Assembly (NCBI RefSeq): GCF_029855045.1
Contig: NZ_CP123228.1
Span: forward strand, 2,418,001-2,482,000
Origin: Piscinibacter sp. XHJ-5
Lineage (GTDB): Bacteria > Pseudomonadota > Gammaproteobacteria > Burkholderiales > Burkholderiaceae_C
Length of the DNA stretch: 64,000 nucleotides
Reading direction: 5' to 3'
Part shown: in pieces, positions 39,763-48,739 of the stretch
Layout of the letters: every line of letters starts with the position of its first letter
Position numbering within the stretch: the first letter of the stretch is position 1
Program-made: the position numbers and the translations under genes
The notes under the pieces: model-generated
Database searches by the model: none
What the model saw: the letters and a program-made list of their open reading frames with translations, nothing else
What the model was told of the DNA's origin: nothing

Positions 39763-39855
39763 TGGTGCGCGGGACGGGAATCGAACCCGTACACCCCCTT
39801 ACGGGAAGTGGCGGGTTTTAAGCCCGCTGCGTCTACCAATTCCGCCACCCGCGCG
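39763..39855 (-). tRNA. tRNA-Leu (anticodon TAA)
   Basis: A 93-base class II tRNA on the minus strand: acceptor GCGCGGG pairing CCCGCGC, anticodon loop CTTAAAA with TAA at 39818-39820, a long variable arm and encoded CCA. Only 11 bases separate it from the murI stop, so it is probably processed from a murI transcript. Confidence 0.95.
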
Positions 39856-39866
39856 GCGTGCGGGGA

Positions 39867-40661
39867 TCATAGACGGTGCAATGTCGGCGACGCGGCTTGC
39901 ACGTCGCAGGCAAATGGCAGCCAGGCGCTGGCGATCTCGCGCAGTCGCACGACGTCACCGGTCGTCCGCAGTCGAACCGGTGCATCCGGCTCAGCCGTCA
40001 CCCGCTTGGCGAACAGCCTCGCCGCGTGACGCGACACGGGCTCGGCTGTATCGATCACTTGCACGCCTGGTCCGAGCGCGGCCTCGATGTGGTGACGAAC
40101 GAAGCTGTAGTGAGTGCAGCCAAGCACGACCGTGTCCACCATCGCCGCGCGCAAGGCGGCGGCGTGAGCTTCGATGCTCGCGACGAGCGCGTGCGCATCG
40201 AGGTCACCGGCTTCGATGAGATGCGCGAGGCCCGGGCACGGGCGCAGCTCCACGTGCAACGTCGCGGGCTGCGCGCGCAGCAGCGCGGCGAACTTCTCGC
40301 TGGCCAGCGTGCCGGGCGTCGCCATCACGCCCACGCGGCCGTTGCGCGTCATCGCGGCCGCCGGCTTCAGCGCCGGTTCCACGCCGACGAAGGGCAGTTC
40401 GGGCCAAGCCTGGCGCAAGACGTGAACAGCAGCTGCCGTCGCGGTGTTGCAGGCCACGACGACACCCGCCGCTCCCTCGCCCAACAGATGCGCCACGATG
40501 CGCTGCGATCGTTCAATCACGAACTGGGCGCCGCGTTCGCCATAGGGCGCATGTCCCGAGTCGGCGACATAGAGCAAGGCAGTGTGGGGAAGCCGGGCGC
40601 GCAGTGCCTTCAGCACCGACAATCCGCCTACTCCCGAATCGAAGACGCCGATGCAGTTCAT
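39867..40661 (-). CDS. murI: Glutamate racemase
   Basis: A 264-residue cofactor-independent racemase making D-glutamate for peptidoglycan. The two catalytic cysteines are in VVACNTATA (about C71) and LGCTHYSF (about C184); FDSGVGGLSV (7-16) and the DSGHAPYG loop are present. The length and start are standard. It is divergent from etfB with 148 bases between, and tRNA-Leu lies immediately downstream. Confidence 0.95.
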   Translation of the reverse strand: MNCIGVFDSGVGGLSVLKALRARLPHTALLYVADSGHAPYGERGAQFVIERSQRIVAHLLGEGAAGVVVACNTATAAAVHVLRQAWPELPFVGVEPALKPAAAMTRNGRVGVMATPGTLASEKFAALLRAQPATLHVELRPCPGLAHLIEAGDLDAHALVASIEAHAAALRAAMVDTVVLGCTHYSFVRHHIEAALGPGVQVIDTAEPVSRHAARLFAKRVTAEPDAPVRLRTTGDVVRLREIASAWLPFACDVQAASPTLHRL

Positions 40662-40700
40662 TGAGGGGCGCAGTCTAGCGAGGCGTCCCGCTAAAATAGT

Positions 40701-40708
40701 ACGATCGT
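40701..40708. promoter_or_regulatory. ACGATCGT palindrome between murI and etfB
   Basis: An 8-base palindrome just after TAAAAT (40692-40697) in the divergent spacer. It could be a regulator half-site, but it is too short to stand as more than a candidate. Confidence 0.2.
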
Positions 40709-40774
40709 TCGATTTTTAGCCCGAACTGTCGTCCGCACGACAGCTCGTTGCGAACACCGCCCTCTAAAATTCGG

Positions 40775-40790
40775 TTTACGTTTACGTCAA
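40775..40790. promoter_or_regulatory. LiuR-like operator upstream of etfBA
   Basis: TTTACGTTTACGTCAA is an imperfect palindrome with arms TTTACGT and ACGTCAA. It resembles sites of the MerR-family regulator LiuR, which controls branched-chain amino acid and fatty acid degradation genes in proteobacteria. It lies between TAAAAT (40765-40770) and the AGGAG of etfB. Confidence 0.45.
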
Positions 40791-40809
40791 TTCCTCAGGA
40801 GAACCTCGA

Positions 40810-41559
40810 ATGAAGGTGCTGGTACCCGTCAAGCGTGTCGTCGACTTCAACGTGAAGGTTCGCGTGAAGTCCGACGGCACGGGAGTCGACATCGCGAACG
40901 TCAAGATGAGCATGAACCCGTTCGACGAGATCGCCGTGGAAGAGGCGGTGCGTCTGAAGGAGAAGGGCGCGGTCACCGAGGTGATCGCCGTCTCCTGCGG
41001 CGTCACGCAGTGCCAGGAGACGCTGCGCACGGCGATGGCCATCGGCGCCGACCGCGCCATCCTGGTCGAGACCGCAGAGGAGTTGCAGCCACTGGCGGTG
41101 GCCAAGATCCTCAAGGCGCTGGTCGACAAGGAGCAGCCGGGCCTGGTGATCCTGGGCAAGCAGGCGATCGACGACGACAACAACCAGACCGGCCAGATGC
41201 TGGCCGCGCTGGCCGGACTTCCGCAGGCGACCTTCGCGAGCAAGGTGGAGATCGCTGACGGCTCGGCCAAGGTGACGCGCGAGGTCGACGGCGGGCTCGA
41301 GACGCTGCAGGTCAAGCTGCCTGCGGTGATCACCACCGACCTCCGGCTGAACGAGCCGCGCTACGTGACGCTGCCCAACATCATGAAGGCGAAGAAGAAG
41401 CCGCTGGAGATCCTGAAGCCGGCGGATCTGGGCGTCGATGTCGCGCCGCGCATCAAGGTGCTCAAGGTGAGCGAGCCGCCCAAGCGCAGCGCCGGCATCA
41501 AGGTGCCCGATGTCGCCACGCTGGTGGCGAAGCTGAAGAACGACGCCAAGGTGATCTGA
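40810..41559 (+). CDS. etfB: Electron transfer flavoprotein beta subunit
   Basis: A 249-residue ETF beta subunit that binds AMP and, with EtfA, carries electrons from acyl-CoA dehydrogenases to ETF-ubiquinone oxidoreductase. The opening [19 protein letters not shown] and the [18 protein letters not shown] segment (about 115-133) are typical. The family signature near [19 protein letters not shown] (about 180-198) contains the Lys/Leu recognition loop. AGGAG precedes the ATG. An inverted-repeat element separates it from etfA. Confidence 0.96.
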   Translation: MKVLVPVKRVVDFNVKVRVKSDGTGVDIANVKMSMNPFDEIAVEEAVRLKEKGAVTEVIAVSCGVTQCQETLRTAMAIGADRAILVETAEELQPLAVAKILKALVDKEQPGLVILGKQAIDDDNNQTGQMLAALAGLPQATFASKVEIADGSAKVTREVDGGLETLQVKLPAVITTDLRLNEPRYVTLPNIMKAKKKPLEILKPADLGVDVAPRIKVLKVSEPPKRSAGIKVPDVATLVAKLKNDAKVI

Positions 41560-41571
41560 ACATTGCAACCA

Positions 41572-41659
41572 CCCCTCCCGCGCGCGGGAGGGGGTAGGGC
41601 GAGGGCCGGCGCGCGGCGCACACCCTCGTCCTGACCTTCTCCCGCCGGGTGGGAGAAGG
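41572..41659. repeat. palindromic intergenic repeat between etfB and etfA
   Basis: Three consecutive inverted repeats fill this spacer. The first is a perfect 22-base palindrome (41572-41593, arms CCCCTCCCGCG). The second pairs AGGGCGAGGG (41596-41605) with CCCTCGTCCT (41623-41632), nine of ten. The third has 9-base arms CCTTCTCCC (41635-41643) and GGGAGAAGG (41651-41659). This matches the look of REP/MITE-like elements dispersed in proteobacterial genomes; only one copy is in the window. Confidence 0.7.
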
Positions 41660-41683
41660 AACTCGGACAGGAGACCCTTTCAC

Positions 41684-42619
41684 ATGACCGCTCTCGTCAT
41701 TGCCGAACACGACAACGCCTCCGTCAAGGGCGCGACCCTCAATACCGTCACCGCCGCCGCCGCGATGGCCGGCGAGGTGCACATCCTGATCGCCGGGCAC
41801 AACGCCGGCGGCGCCGCCGAAGCGGCGAGCAAGATCGCCGGCGTCGCCAAGGTGCTGCACGCCGAGGCGGCTGGCTTCGAGCACGGGCTGGCCGAGAACC
41901 TCGCGGCGCAGGTCGTGGCGCTCGCGGGCAGCTACAGCCACCTCGTCTTTCCGGCCACCTCGGCCGGCAAGAACGTCGGCCCGCGCGTGGCCGCGCTGCT
42001 CGACGTGGCCCAGGTGTCCGACATCAGCAAGGTGATCAGTGGCGACACTTTCGAGCGCCCGATCTACGCCGGCAACGCCATCGCCACCGTGCAGAGCACC
42101 GACAAGACCAAGGTGATCACCGTCCGCACCACCGGCTTCGATCCGGCGGCGGCCACCGGCGGCAGCGCAGCGATCGAGCAGGTGCAGGCAGCGCCCGATG
42201 CGGGCCTGTCGAGCTTCGTCGGCGCCGAGCTCGCCAAGAGCGACCGGCCCGAGCTGACAGCGGCCAAGATCATCGTCTCGGGCGGTCGCGCCATGGGCAG
42301 CAGCGAGAAATTCAACGAGGTGCTGACGCCCTTGGCCGACAAGCTGGGCGCCGCGCTGGGCGCAAGCCGCGCCGCGGTGGACGCGGGCTACGCCCCCAAC
42401 GACTGGCAGGTCGGGCAGACCGGCAAGATCGTCGCGCCGCAGCTGTACATCGCCGCCGGCATCTCCGGCGCGATCCAGCACCTGGCCGGCATGAAGGACA
42501 GCAAGGTGATCGTCGCCATCAACAAGGATCCCGAGGCGCCGATCTTCAGCGTGGCCGACTACGGGCTCGAGGCGGACCTGTTCACCGCGGTCCCCGAGCT
42601 CGTCAAGGCGCTCGGCTGA
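41684..42619 (+). CDS. etfA: Electron transfer flavoprotein alpha subunit
   Basis: A 311-residue ETF alpha subunit that binds FAD. The C-terminal FAD domain shows [12 protein letters not shown] (about 204-215), [13 protein letters not shown] and [21 protein letters not shown], with the closing [15 protein letters not shown]. The N-terminal domain begins [14 protein letters not shown]. It follows etfB after a 124-base spacer occupied by a palindromic repeat, and has AGGAG before its ATG. A terminator follows. Confidence 0.96.
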   Translation: MTALVIAEHDNASVKGATLNTVTAAAAMAGEVHILIAGHNAGGAAEAASKIAGVAKVLHAEAAGFEHGLAENLAAQVVALAGSYSHLVFPATSAGKNVGPRVAALLDVAQVSDISKVISGDTFERPIYAGNAIATVQSTDKTKVITVRTTGFDPAAATGGSAAIEQVQAAPDAGLSSFVGAELAKSDRPELTAAKIIVSGGRAMGSSEKFNEVLTPLADKLGAALGASRAAVDAGYAPNDWQVGQTGKIVAPQLYIAAGISGAIQHLAGMKDSKVIVAINKDPEAPIFSVADYGLEADLFTAVPELVKALG

Positions 42620-42647
42620 CGCCGGCGGCGCCGCTTGCGTTGACCCG

Positions 42648-42680
42648 AGGGCGCCCGACGAGAGTTGCGGCGCCCTTTTC
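42648..42680 (+). terminator. terminator of etfBA
   Basis: AGGGCGCC (42648-42655), 13-base loop, GGCGCCCT (42669-42676), then TTTTC. Confidence 0.8.
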
Positions 42681-42698
42681 ATTTGCATGGAGAAGACG

Positions 42699-44492
42699 AT
42701 GACGTACCGAGCCCCCGTGAAGGACATGCTGTTCTGCATGAAGGAACTGGCGGGACTGGAGGAAGTGGCCAAGCTGCCGGGCTTCGAGGACGCCGGCGTC
42801 GACACCGCGCAGGCCGTGCTGGAGGAGTGCGCCAGGTTCAACGAAGGTGTGGTGGCGCCCCTCAACGTCGAAGGCGACACGTCTCCGTCGTGCTGGAAAG
42901 ATGGCCAGGTATTCACCACGCCCGGCTTCAAGCAGGCATTCCGCCAGTTCGCCGAAGGCGGCTGGCAGGGCCTGCAGCATCCGCCCGAGTTCGACGGGCA
43001 GGGTCTGCCGAAGACCATCGGCGCGGCCTGCAGCGAGATGCTGAACAGCGCCAATCTCAGCTTCGCGCTGTGCCCGCTCCTGACCGACGGCGCCATCGAA
43101 GCGCTGCTCACCGCCGGATCGCCGCAGCAGCAGGCCCAGTTCCTGCCGAAGATGATCACCGGCGAGTGGACCGGCACGATGAACCTCACCGAGCCGCAGG
43201 CCGGTTCGGACCTCGCGCTGGTGCGCACGCGCGCCGAGCCGCAGCCCGACGGCAGCTACAGGATCTTCGGCACCAAGATATTCATCACCTACGGCGAGCA
43301 CGACATGGCCGAGAACATCGTCCATCTGGTGCTGGCGCGCGTGACGGGCGCGCCGGAGGGCGTCAAGGGCATCAGCCTGTTCATCGTGCCCAAGTTCTCG
43401 ATCAATGCGGACGGGTCCATCGGCGCGCGCAATGACGCGCACTGCGTGTCGATCGAGCACAAGCTGGGCATCAAGGCCAGCCCGACCGCGGTGCTCCAGT
43501 TCGGCGACCACGGCGGAGCCGTGGGCTATCTCATCGGCCAGGAGAACCGCGGCCTCGAGTACATGTTCATCATGATGAACGCGGCCCGCTTCGCGGTCGG
43601 CGTGCAGGGCATCGCCATCGCCGAGCGCGCGTACCAGAAGGCGGCTGCCTATGCGCGCGAACGCATCCAGTCGCGGCCGGTCGATGGCTCGCTGCCCGGC
43701 AGCGGACCGATCATCCATCACCCCGACGTGAAGCGCATGCTGATGACGATGCGCGCCTACACCGAGGCCTGCCGCGCGCTGGCTACAGTGGCCGCGGCGG
43801 CCTACGACGCCGCCCACCACCATCCCGACGCCGAGGTGCGCAAGCAGAACCAGGCCTTCTACGAATTCATGGTGCCGCTGGTCAAGGGCTACAGCACCGA
43901 GATGAGCCTGGAGGTGACCAGCCTCGGCGTGCAGGTGCACGGCGGCATGGGTTTCATCGAGGAGACCGGTGCGGCGCAGTACTACCGCGACGCCAGGATT
44001 CTCACCATCTACGAAGGCACGACGGCCATCCAGGCCAACGACCTCGTCGGGCGAAAGACGGCGCGCGACGGCGGCCAGACGGCCCAGGCCATCGCGCAGC
44101 AGATCCAGTCGACCGAAGCCGCGCTCGCCCGTCGCGACAGCGTTGCCGCGCGCGCGATGCACAAGCGCCTGACAGCGGCACGCGAAGCCTTTGTCCAGGT
44201 GGTCGACTTCGTTGCCGGCAACACCAAGGCCAGCCCGAACGCGGTCTTCGCCGGCTCGGTGCCGTACCTCATGCTTGCCGGCAACGTGATGGCCGGATGG
44301 CAGATGGCCCGGGCGCTCCTGGTGGCCGAGGAGCAGCTGGCCGACGGATCAGGGGACGCCGCCTTCCTGCGGGCGAAGATCGCGACCGCGCACTTCTACG
44401 CCGACCACATCCTGAGCAAGGTGCCGGCCACGCGCGACGCCATCGTCGAAGGCGGCGACAGCGCCAACGCGCTCGCGCCCGAGTCCTTCTGA
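42699..44492 (+). CDS. Acyl-CoA dehydrogenase
   Basis: A 597-residue acyl-CoA dehydrogenase of the long (about 600-residue) bacterial class with an extra C-terminal domain, as in the AidB/FadE-like DmdC group. Visible are an N-terminal ACAD_N-like stretch, TMNLTEPQAGSDLALVRT (about 162-179, FAD/substrate loop), TKIFITYGEHDM, QGIAIAERAYQKA, and LGVQVHGGMGFIEETGAAQYYRDARI with the catalytic Glu in YEGTTAIQANDL. The ATG at 42699 has GGAGA seven bases upstream and is preferred to 42687. It sits after etfBA, which would accept its electrons. Confidence 0.92.
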   Translation: MTYRAPVKDMLFCMKELAGLEEVAKLPGFEDAGVDTAQAVLEECARFNEGVVAPLNVEGDTSPSCWKDGQVFTTPGFKQAFRQFAEGGWQGLQHPPEFDGQGLPKTIGAACSEMLNSANLSFALCPLLTDGAIEALLTAGSPQQQAQFLPKMITGEWTGTMNLTEPQAGSDLALVRTRAEPQPDGSYRIFGTKIFITYGEHDMAENIVHLVLARVTGAPEGVKGISLFIVPKFSINADGSIGARNDAHCVSIEHKLGIKASPTAVLQFGDHGGAVGYLIGQENRGLEYMFIMMNAARFAVGVQGIAIAERAYQKAAAYARERIQSRPVDGSLPGSGPIIHHPDVKRMLMTMRAYTEACRALATVAAAAYDAAHHHPDAEVRKQNQAFYEFMVPLVKGYSTEMSLEVTSLGVQVHGGMGFIEETGAAQYYRDARILTIYEGTTAIQANDLVGRKTARDGGQTAQAIAQQIQSTEAALARRDSVAARAMHKRLTAAREAFVQVVDFVAGNTKASPNAVFAGSVPYLMLAGNVMAGWQMARALLVAEEQLADGSGDAAFLRAKIATAHFYADHILSKVPATRDAIVEGGDSANALAPESF

Positions 44493-44579
44493 GTCCGCTG
44501 TCACGACCGTGACTGCCCCCGTCCCGGTGTGCCGCGCACACTGGGCAAGCCCTTGTGCTGACCGAACCCGGAGATCCCC

Positions 44580-45533
44580 GTGCCGATGCCGTCCGTCCTC
44601 GCCAAGCTGCCGCTGCCCATCATCGGCTCGCCGCTGTTCATCATCAGCAATCCCAAGCTCGTGATCGAGCAGTGCAAGGCCGGCATCGTCGGTTCCATGC
44701 CGGCGCTGAATGCACGTCCGGCGTCACAGCTCGACGAATGGCTCGCCGAGATCACCGAAGCACTGGCCGCGCACGACCGGGCGCACCCCGAAAGGACAGC
44801 CGCGCCGTTCGCGATCAACCAGATCGTGCACAAGAGCAACGATCGGCTCGAGCAGGACATGGCGCTGTGCGCGAAGTACAAGGTGCCGATCGTGATCACC
44901 TCGCTGGGCGCACGCACCGACGTCAACAACGCGGTGCACGGCTGGGGCGGCGTCGTGCTGCACGACATCATCAACAACGCCTTCGCCAAGAAGGCGATCG
45001 AGAAGGGCGCCGACGGCCTGATCGCGGTCGCGGCAGGCGCCGGCGGCCACGCCGGCATCAAGAGCCCGTTCGCGCTGGTGCAGGAGATCCGCGAGTGGTT
45101 CGACGGGCCGATCGCGTTGAGCGGCGCCATCTCCACCGGCGGCGCGGTGCTGGCGGCACGGGCGATGGGCGCCGACTTCGCCTACATCGGTTCCGCCTTC
45201 ATCGCCACCGAGGAAGCGCGTGCGGTCGAGGGCTACAAGCAGATGATCGTCGAGAGCTCCAGCGACGACATCATCTACAGCAATCTCTTCACCGGCGTGC
45301 ACGGCAACTACCTGAAGGGCTCCATCCGCAACGCCGGCCTGGATCCCGAGAACCTGCCCGAAAGCGATCCGAGCAAGATGAACTTCGGCGGCGACGCCCG
45401 GAAGGCCTGGAAGGACATCTGGGGCTGCGGCCAGGGCATAGGCGCCGTGAAGGAAGTGGTGCCGGCGCGCGTGCTGATCGCGCGCCTGAAGCGCGAGTAC
45501 GAAGAGGCGCGGCAGTCCCTCGCGCTCGCCTGA
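44580..45533 (+). CDS. Nitronate monooxygenase / 2-nitropropane dioxygenase family
   Basis: A 317-residue FMN-dependent TIM-barrel protein of the NMO/enoyl-reductase-II family. The phosphate-binding loops are visible in AVAAGAGGHAGIKSPF (about 150-165) and SGAISTGGAVLAARAMGADFAYIG. The start is a GTG with GGAG six bases upstream; an ATG six bases later is possible. It follows the acyl-CoA dehydrogenase after 87 bases. Family members oxidise nitronates, but many bacterial ones beside acyl-CoA genes have unknown substrates. Confidence 0.88.
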   Translation: MPMPSVLAKLPLPIIGSPLFIISNPKLVIEQCKAGIVGSMPALNARPASQLDEWLAEITEALAAHDRAHPERTAAPFAINQIVHKSNDRLEQDMALCAKYKVPIVITSLGARTDVNNAVHGWGGVVLHDIINNAFAKKAIEKGADGLIAVAAGAGGHAGIKSPFALVQEIREWFDGPIALSGAISTGGAVLAARAMGADFAYIGSAFIATEEARAVEGYKQMIVESSSDDIIYSNLFTGVHGNYLKGSIRNAGLDPENLPESDPSKMNFGGDARKAWKDIWGCGQGIGAVKEVVPARVLIARLKREYEEARQSLALA

Positions 45534-45686
45534 TACACCTCTCACGCGCGGCTTGTCCGCCCCTTGCAAACACCGCGCCCCGATGCGCGGTATTGCGCTT
45601 TGCGCAACGTGCTGGTCGCAACAACGGGGTTACACTGCGCGCCGTACCCAAAGGTCCTTCCCGTCCCCTTTTCTGGCAACAGTAAA

Positions 45687-45778
45687 GGCGGGTCGCAATC
45701 CGCCAACCGGTCAAGCCGAGCCGCGGAAGGTTGATCAACCCACTATCGCGCTGGAAACCGGCGCACGAGGTGAGCGAG
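45687..45778 (+). promoter_or_regulatory. structured 5' leader of sucA, candidate sucA RNA motif
   Basis: Three hairpins are visible directly before sucA: GGCGG/CCGCC (45687-45691 and 45700-45704), the palindrome GGTTGATCAACC (45729-45740), and GCGCTGG-AAA-CCGGCGC (45748-45764, seven pairs with one G-U). The ribosome site GAGG (45767-45770) is three bases past the last stem. A conserved RNA called the sucA motif is known only from Burkholderiales sucA leaders and overlaps the ribosome site. Identity with it is inferred, not tested. Confidence 0.6.
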
Positions 45779-48637
45779 ATGATGCAGGAATACAGGTCGA
45801 ACTCGTACCTGTTTGGGGGCAATGCGCCCTATGTCGAGGAAATGTATGAACAGTACCTCGACAACCCGGGCTCCGTGCCCGACAACTGGCGCTCCTACTT
45901 CGACGCCTTGCAGAACGTCCCTGCCGTCGACGGCTCCGACGAGCGCGACGTGGCCCATGCCCCCATCGTCGAGTCGTTCGCGCAGCGCGCCAAGGCCAAC
46001 GCCTTCGGCGCCAAGGCCAGCAGCACCGACCTCGCCATCGCGCGCAAGCAGGTCCACGTCCAGTCGCTGATCGCCGCCTATCGCTTCCTCGGCTCGCGCT
46101 GGGCCGACCTCGATCCGCTGAAGCGCCAGGAGCGCCCCAAGATTCCCGAGCTGGAACCGGCGTTCTACGACCTGACCGAGTCCGACATGGACATCACGTT
46201 CAGCGCGACGAACACCTATTTCACGACCGCCGAGAACATGACCCTGCGGCAGATCGTGCAGGCCCTGCGCGAGACCTACTGCGGCTCGATCGGCGCGGAA
46301 TACATGCACGTCACCGAGCCGGCCGAGAAGCGCTGGTGGCAGCAGCGCCTGGAGGCCATCCGCTCCAAGGCCACCTACACCCCCGAGCAGAAGAGGCACA
46401 TCCTCGAGAGCCTGACGGCCGCCGAGGGCCTGGAGCGCTATCTGCACACCAAGTATGTCGGCCAGAAGCGCTTCTCCCTCGAGGGCGGCGAGAGCTTCAT
46501 CGCGTCGATGGACGAGCTGGTGCAGCGCGCCGGCACGGTGGGCGTGCAGGAGATCGTGATCGGAATGGCCCACCGCGGCCGCCTGAACGTGCTGGTCAAC
46601 ACGCTGGGCAAGATGCCGGCCGACCTGTTCGCCGAGTTCGATCACACGGCCAAGGAAGACCTGCCTTCCGGTGACGTGAAGTACCACCAGGGCTTCTCCA
46701 GCGACGTCACGACCCCCGGCGGCCCTGTGCACCTGAGCCTGGCGTTCAACCCCTCGCACCTCGAGATCGTGAATCCGGTCGTCGAAGGCTCGGTCAAGGC
46801 GCGCCTCGACCGCCGCGGCGACAAGGAAGGCGACTCGGTGCTGCCGATCCTCGTGCACGGCGACGCCGCCTTCGCCGGCCAGGGCGTCGTCATGGAGACG
46901 CTGGCGCTGGCGCAGACGCGCGGCTACTTCACCGGCGGCACGGTGCACATCGTGATCAACAACCAGATCGGCTTCACCACCAGCGACCCGCGCGACACGC
47001 GCTCCACGCTGTACTGCACTGATGTGGTGAAGATGATCGAGGCGCCGGTGCTGCACGTGAACGGCGACGACCCCGAGGCGGTCGTGCTGTGCACCCAGCT
47101 CGCGCTCGACTATCGGCAGGAGTTCAACAAGGACGTCGTCGTCGACATCGTCTGCTTCCGCAAGCTGGGCCACAACGAGCAGGACACGCCCGCGCTGACG
47201 CAGCCGCTGATGTACAAGAAGATCGGACAGCACCCCGGCACGCGCAAGCTCTACGCCGACAAGCTGGTGGCGCAGGGCGTGCTGCCGGCCGAAGGTCCGG
47301 ACGAGATGGTCAAGGCTTTCCGCGCCGCGATGGACGCCGGCAAGCACACGCGCGACCCGGTGCTCACCAACTACAAGAGCAAGTACGCCGTCGACTGGAC
47401 CCCGTTCCTCGGCAAGAAGTGGACCGACGCGGCCGACACTGCGCTGCCGCTGGCGGAGATCAAGCGGCTCGCCGAGCGCATCACGACGATTCCGCCGAAT
47501 TTCAAGGCCCACCCGCTGGTCGAGAAGGTGATCGCCGACCGCGCCGCCATGGGCCGCGGCGAGCTCAATGTCGACTGGGGCATGGGCGAGCATCTGGCCT
47601 TCGCGTCGCTGGTGGCGAGCGGCTATGCGGTTCGGCTGTCGGGCGAGGACTCCGGCCGCGGCACGTTCACCCACCGCCACGCGGTGCTGCACGACCAGAA
47701 GCGCGAGAAGTGGGACGAGGGCACCTACATCCCGCTGCAGAACGTGGCCGAGAACCAGGCCCCCTTCGTCGTCATCGATTCCATCCTCTCGGAAGAGGCG
47801 GTGCTCGGCTTCGAATACGGCTATGCGTCGGCCGACCCGAACACGCTGACGATCTGGGAAGCGCAGTTCGGCGACTTCGTCAACGGCGCGCAAGTCGTCA
47901 TCGACCAGTTCATCGGCTCGGGTGAAGTGAAGTGGGGCCGCGCGAACGGCCTGACGCTCATGCTGCCGCACGGCTACGAGGGCCAGGGGCCGGAGCACTC
48001 GTCGGCGCGCCTGGAGCGCTTCATGCAGCTGGCTGCCGACAACAACATGCAGATCGTGCAGCCCACGTCGGCCAGCCAGATCTTCCACCTGCTGCGCCGG
48101 CAGATGGTGCGCATGTTCCGCAAGCCGCTGGTCATCATGACGCCGAAGTCGCTGCTGCGGAACAAGGATGCGTCGTCGCCGCTGTCGGAGTTCACCAAGG
48201 GCGAGTTCCGCACGGTCATCGGGCCCAACCATCCCGAGATCGTTCCGGACAAGGTCAAGCGCGTCATCGCCTGCTCGGGCAAGGTCGCCTACGACCTCAT
48301 GAAGCGCCGCGACGAGAAGAAGGCCTTCGACACCGTGATCCTGCGCGTCGAGCAGCTCTATCCCTTCCCGCACAAGGCCTTCGCCACCGAGATCAGGAAG
48401 TTCCCGAACGCGACCGAGATCGTGTGGTGCCAGGACGAGCCGCAGAACCAGGGCGCCTGGTTCTTCGTGCAGCACTACATCCACGAGAACATGGTCGATG
48501 GGCAGAAGCTCGGCTACGCGGGTCGGCCGGCGTCGGCATCGCCGGCCGTGGGCTACGCCCACCTGCACCAGGAGCAGCAGAAGGCGCTGCTCGATCAGGC
48601 CTTCGGCAAGCTCAAGGGCTTCGTGCTCAGCAAGTGA
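45779..48637 (+). CDS. sucA: 2-oxoglutarate dehydrogenase E1 component
   Basis: A 952-residue thiamine-diphosphate E1 subunit, first enzyme of the 2-oxoglutarate dehydrogenase complex. The N terminus MMQEYRSNSYLFGGNAPYVE is typical, as are GMAHRGRLNVLVNTLGK (substrate His region), the ThDP-binding HGDAAFAGQGVVMETL to NNQIGFTT, and SGEDSGRGTFTHRHAV in the C-terminal half. The first of two adjacent ATGs is used, eight bases after GAGG. It leads sucA-sucB-lpd-zapE and is preceded by a structured leader. Confidence 0.96.
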   Translation: MMQEYRSNSYLFGGNAPYVEEMYEQYLDNPGSVPDNWRSYFDALQNVPAVDGSDERDVAHAPIVESFAQRAKANAFGAKASSTDLAIARKQVHVQSLIAAYRFLGSRWADLDPLKRQERPKIPELEPAFYDLTESDMDITFSATNTYFTTAENMTLRQIVQALRETYCGSIGAEYMHVTEPAEKRWWQQRLEAIRSKATYTPEQKRHILESLTAAEGLERYLHTKYVGQKRFSLEGGESFIASMDELVQRAGTVGVQEIVIGMAHRGRLNVLVNTLGKMPADLFAEFDHTAKEDLPSGDVKYHQGFSSDVTTPGGPVHLSLAFNPSHLEIVNPVVEGSVKARLDRRGDKEGDSVLPILVHGDAAFAGQGVVMETLALAQTRGYFTGGTVHIVINNQIGFTTSDPRDTRSTLYCTDVVKMIEAPVLHVNGDDPEAVVLCTQLALDYRQEFNKDVVVDIVCFRKLGHNEQDTPALTQPLMYKKIGQHPGTRKLYADKLVAQGVLPAEGPDEMVKAFRAAMDAGKHTRDPVLTNYKSKYAVDWTPFLGKKWTDAADTALPLAEIKRLAERITTIPPNFKAHPLVEKVIADRAAMGRGELNVDWGMGEHLAFASLVASGYAVRLSGEDSGRGTFTHRHAVLHDQKREKWDEGTYIPLQNVAENQAPFVVIDSILSEEAVLGFEYGYASADPNTLTIWEAQFGDFVNGAQVVIDQFIGSGEVKWGRANGLTLMLPHGYEGQGPEHSSARLERFMQLAADNNMQIVQPTSASQIFHLLRRQMVRMFRKPLVIMTPKSLLRNKDASSPLSEFTKGEFRTVIGPNHPEIVPDKVKRVIACSGKVAYDLMKRRDEKKAFDTVILRVEQLYPFPHKAFATEIRKFPNATEIVWCQDEPQNQGAWFFVQHYIHENMVDGQKLGYAGRPASASPAVGYAHLHQEQQKALLDQAFGKLKGFVLSK

Positions 48638-48739
48638 TGCGCGCTGCGGTTGCCGCGGGCGCTGCGCGCTGCGGTGATCGCTGGAGTTCGGCCGTACCGC
48701 GGCCGGCTCGCGCGGCGTCGTGAACATTCGAGAGAAACA

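Noticed and set aside
41572..41659. Inverted repeats as a CRISPR array or transposon end
   Set aside because: The three palindromes are different from each other, there are no spacers of equal length, and no transposase is present.
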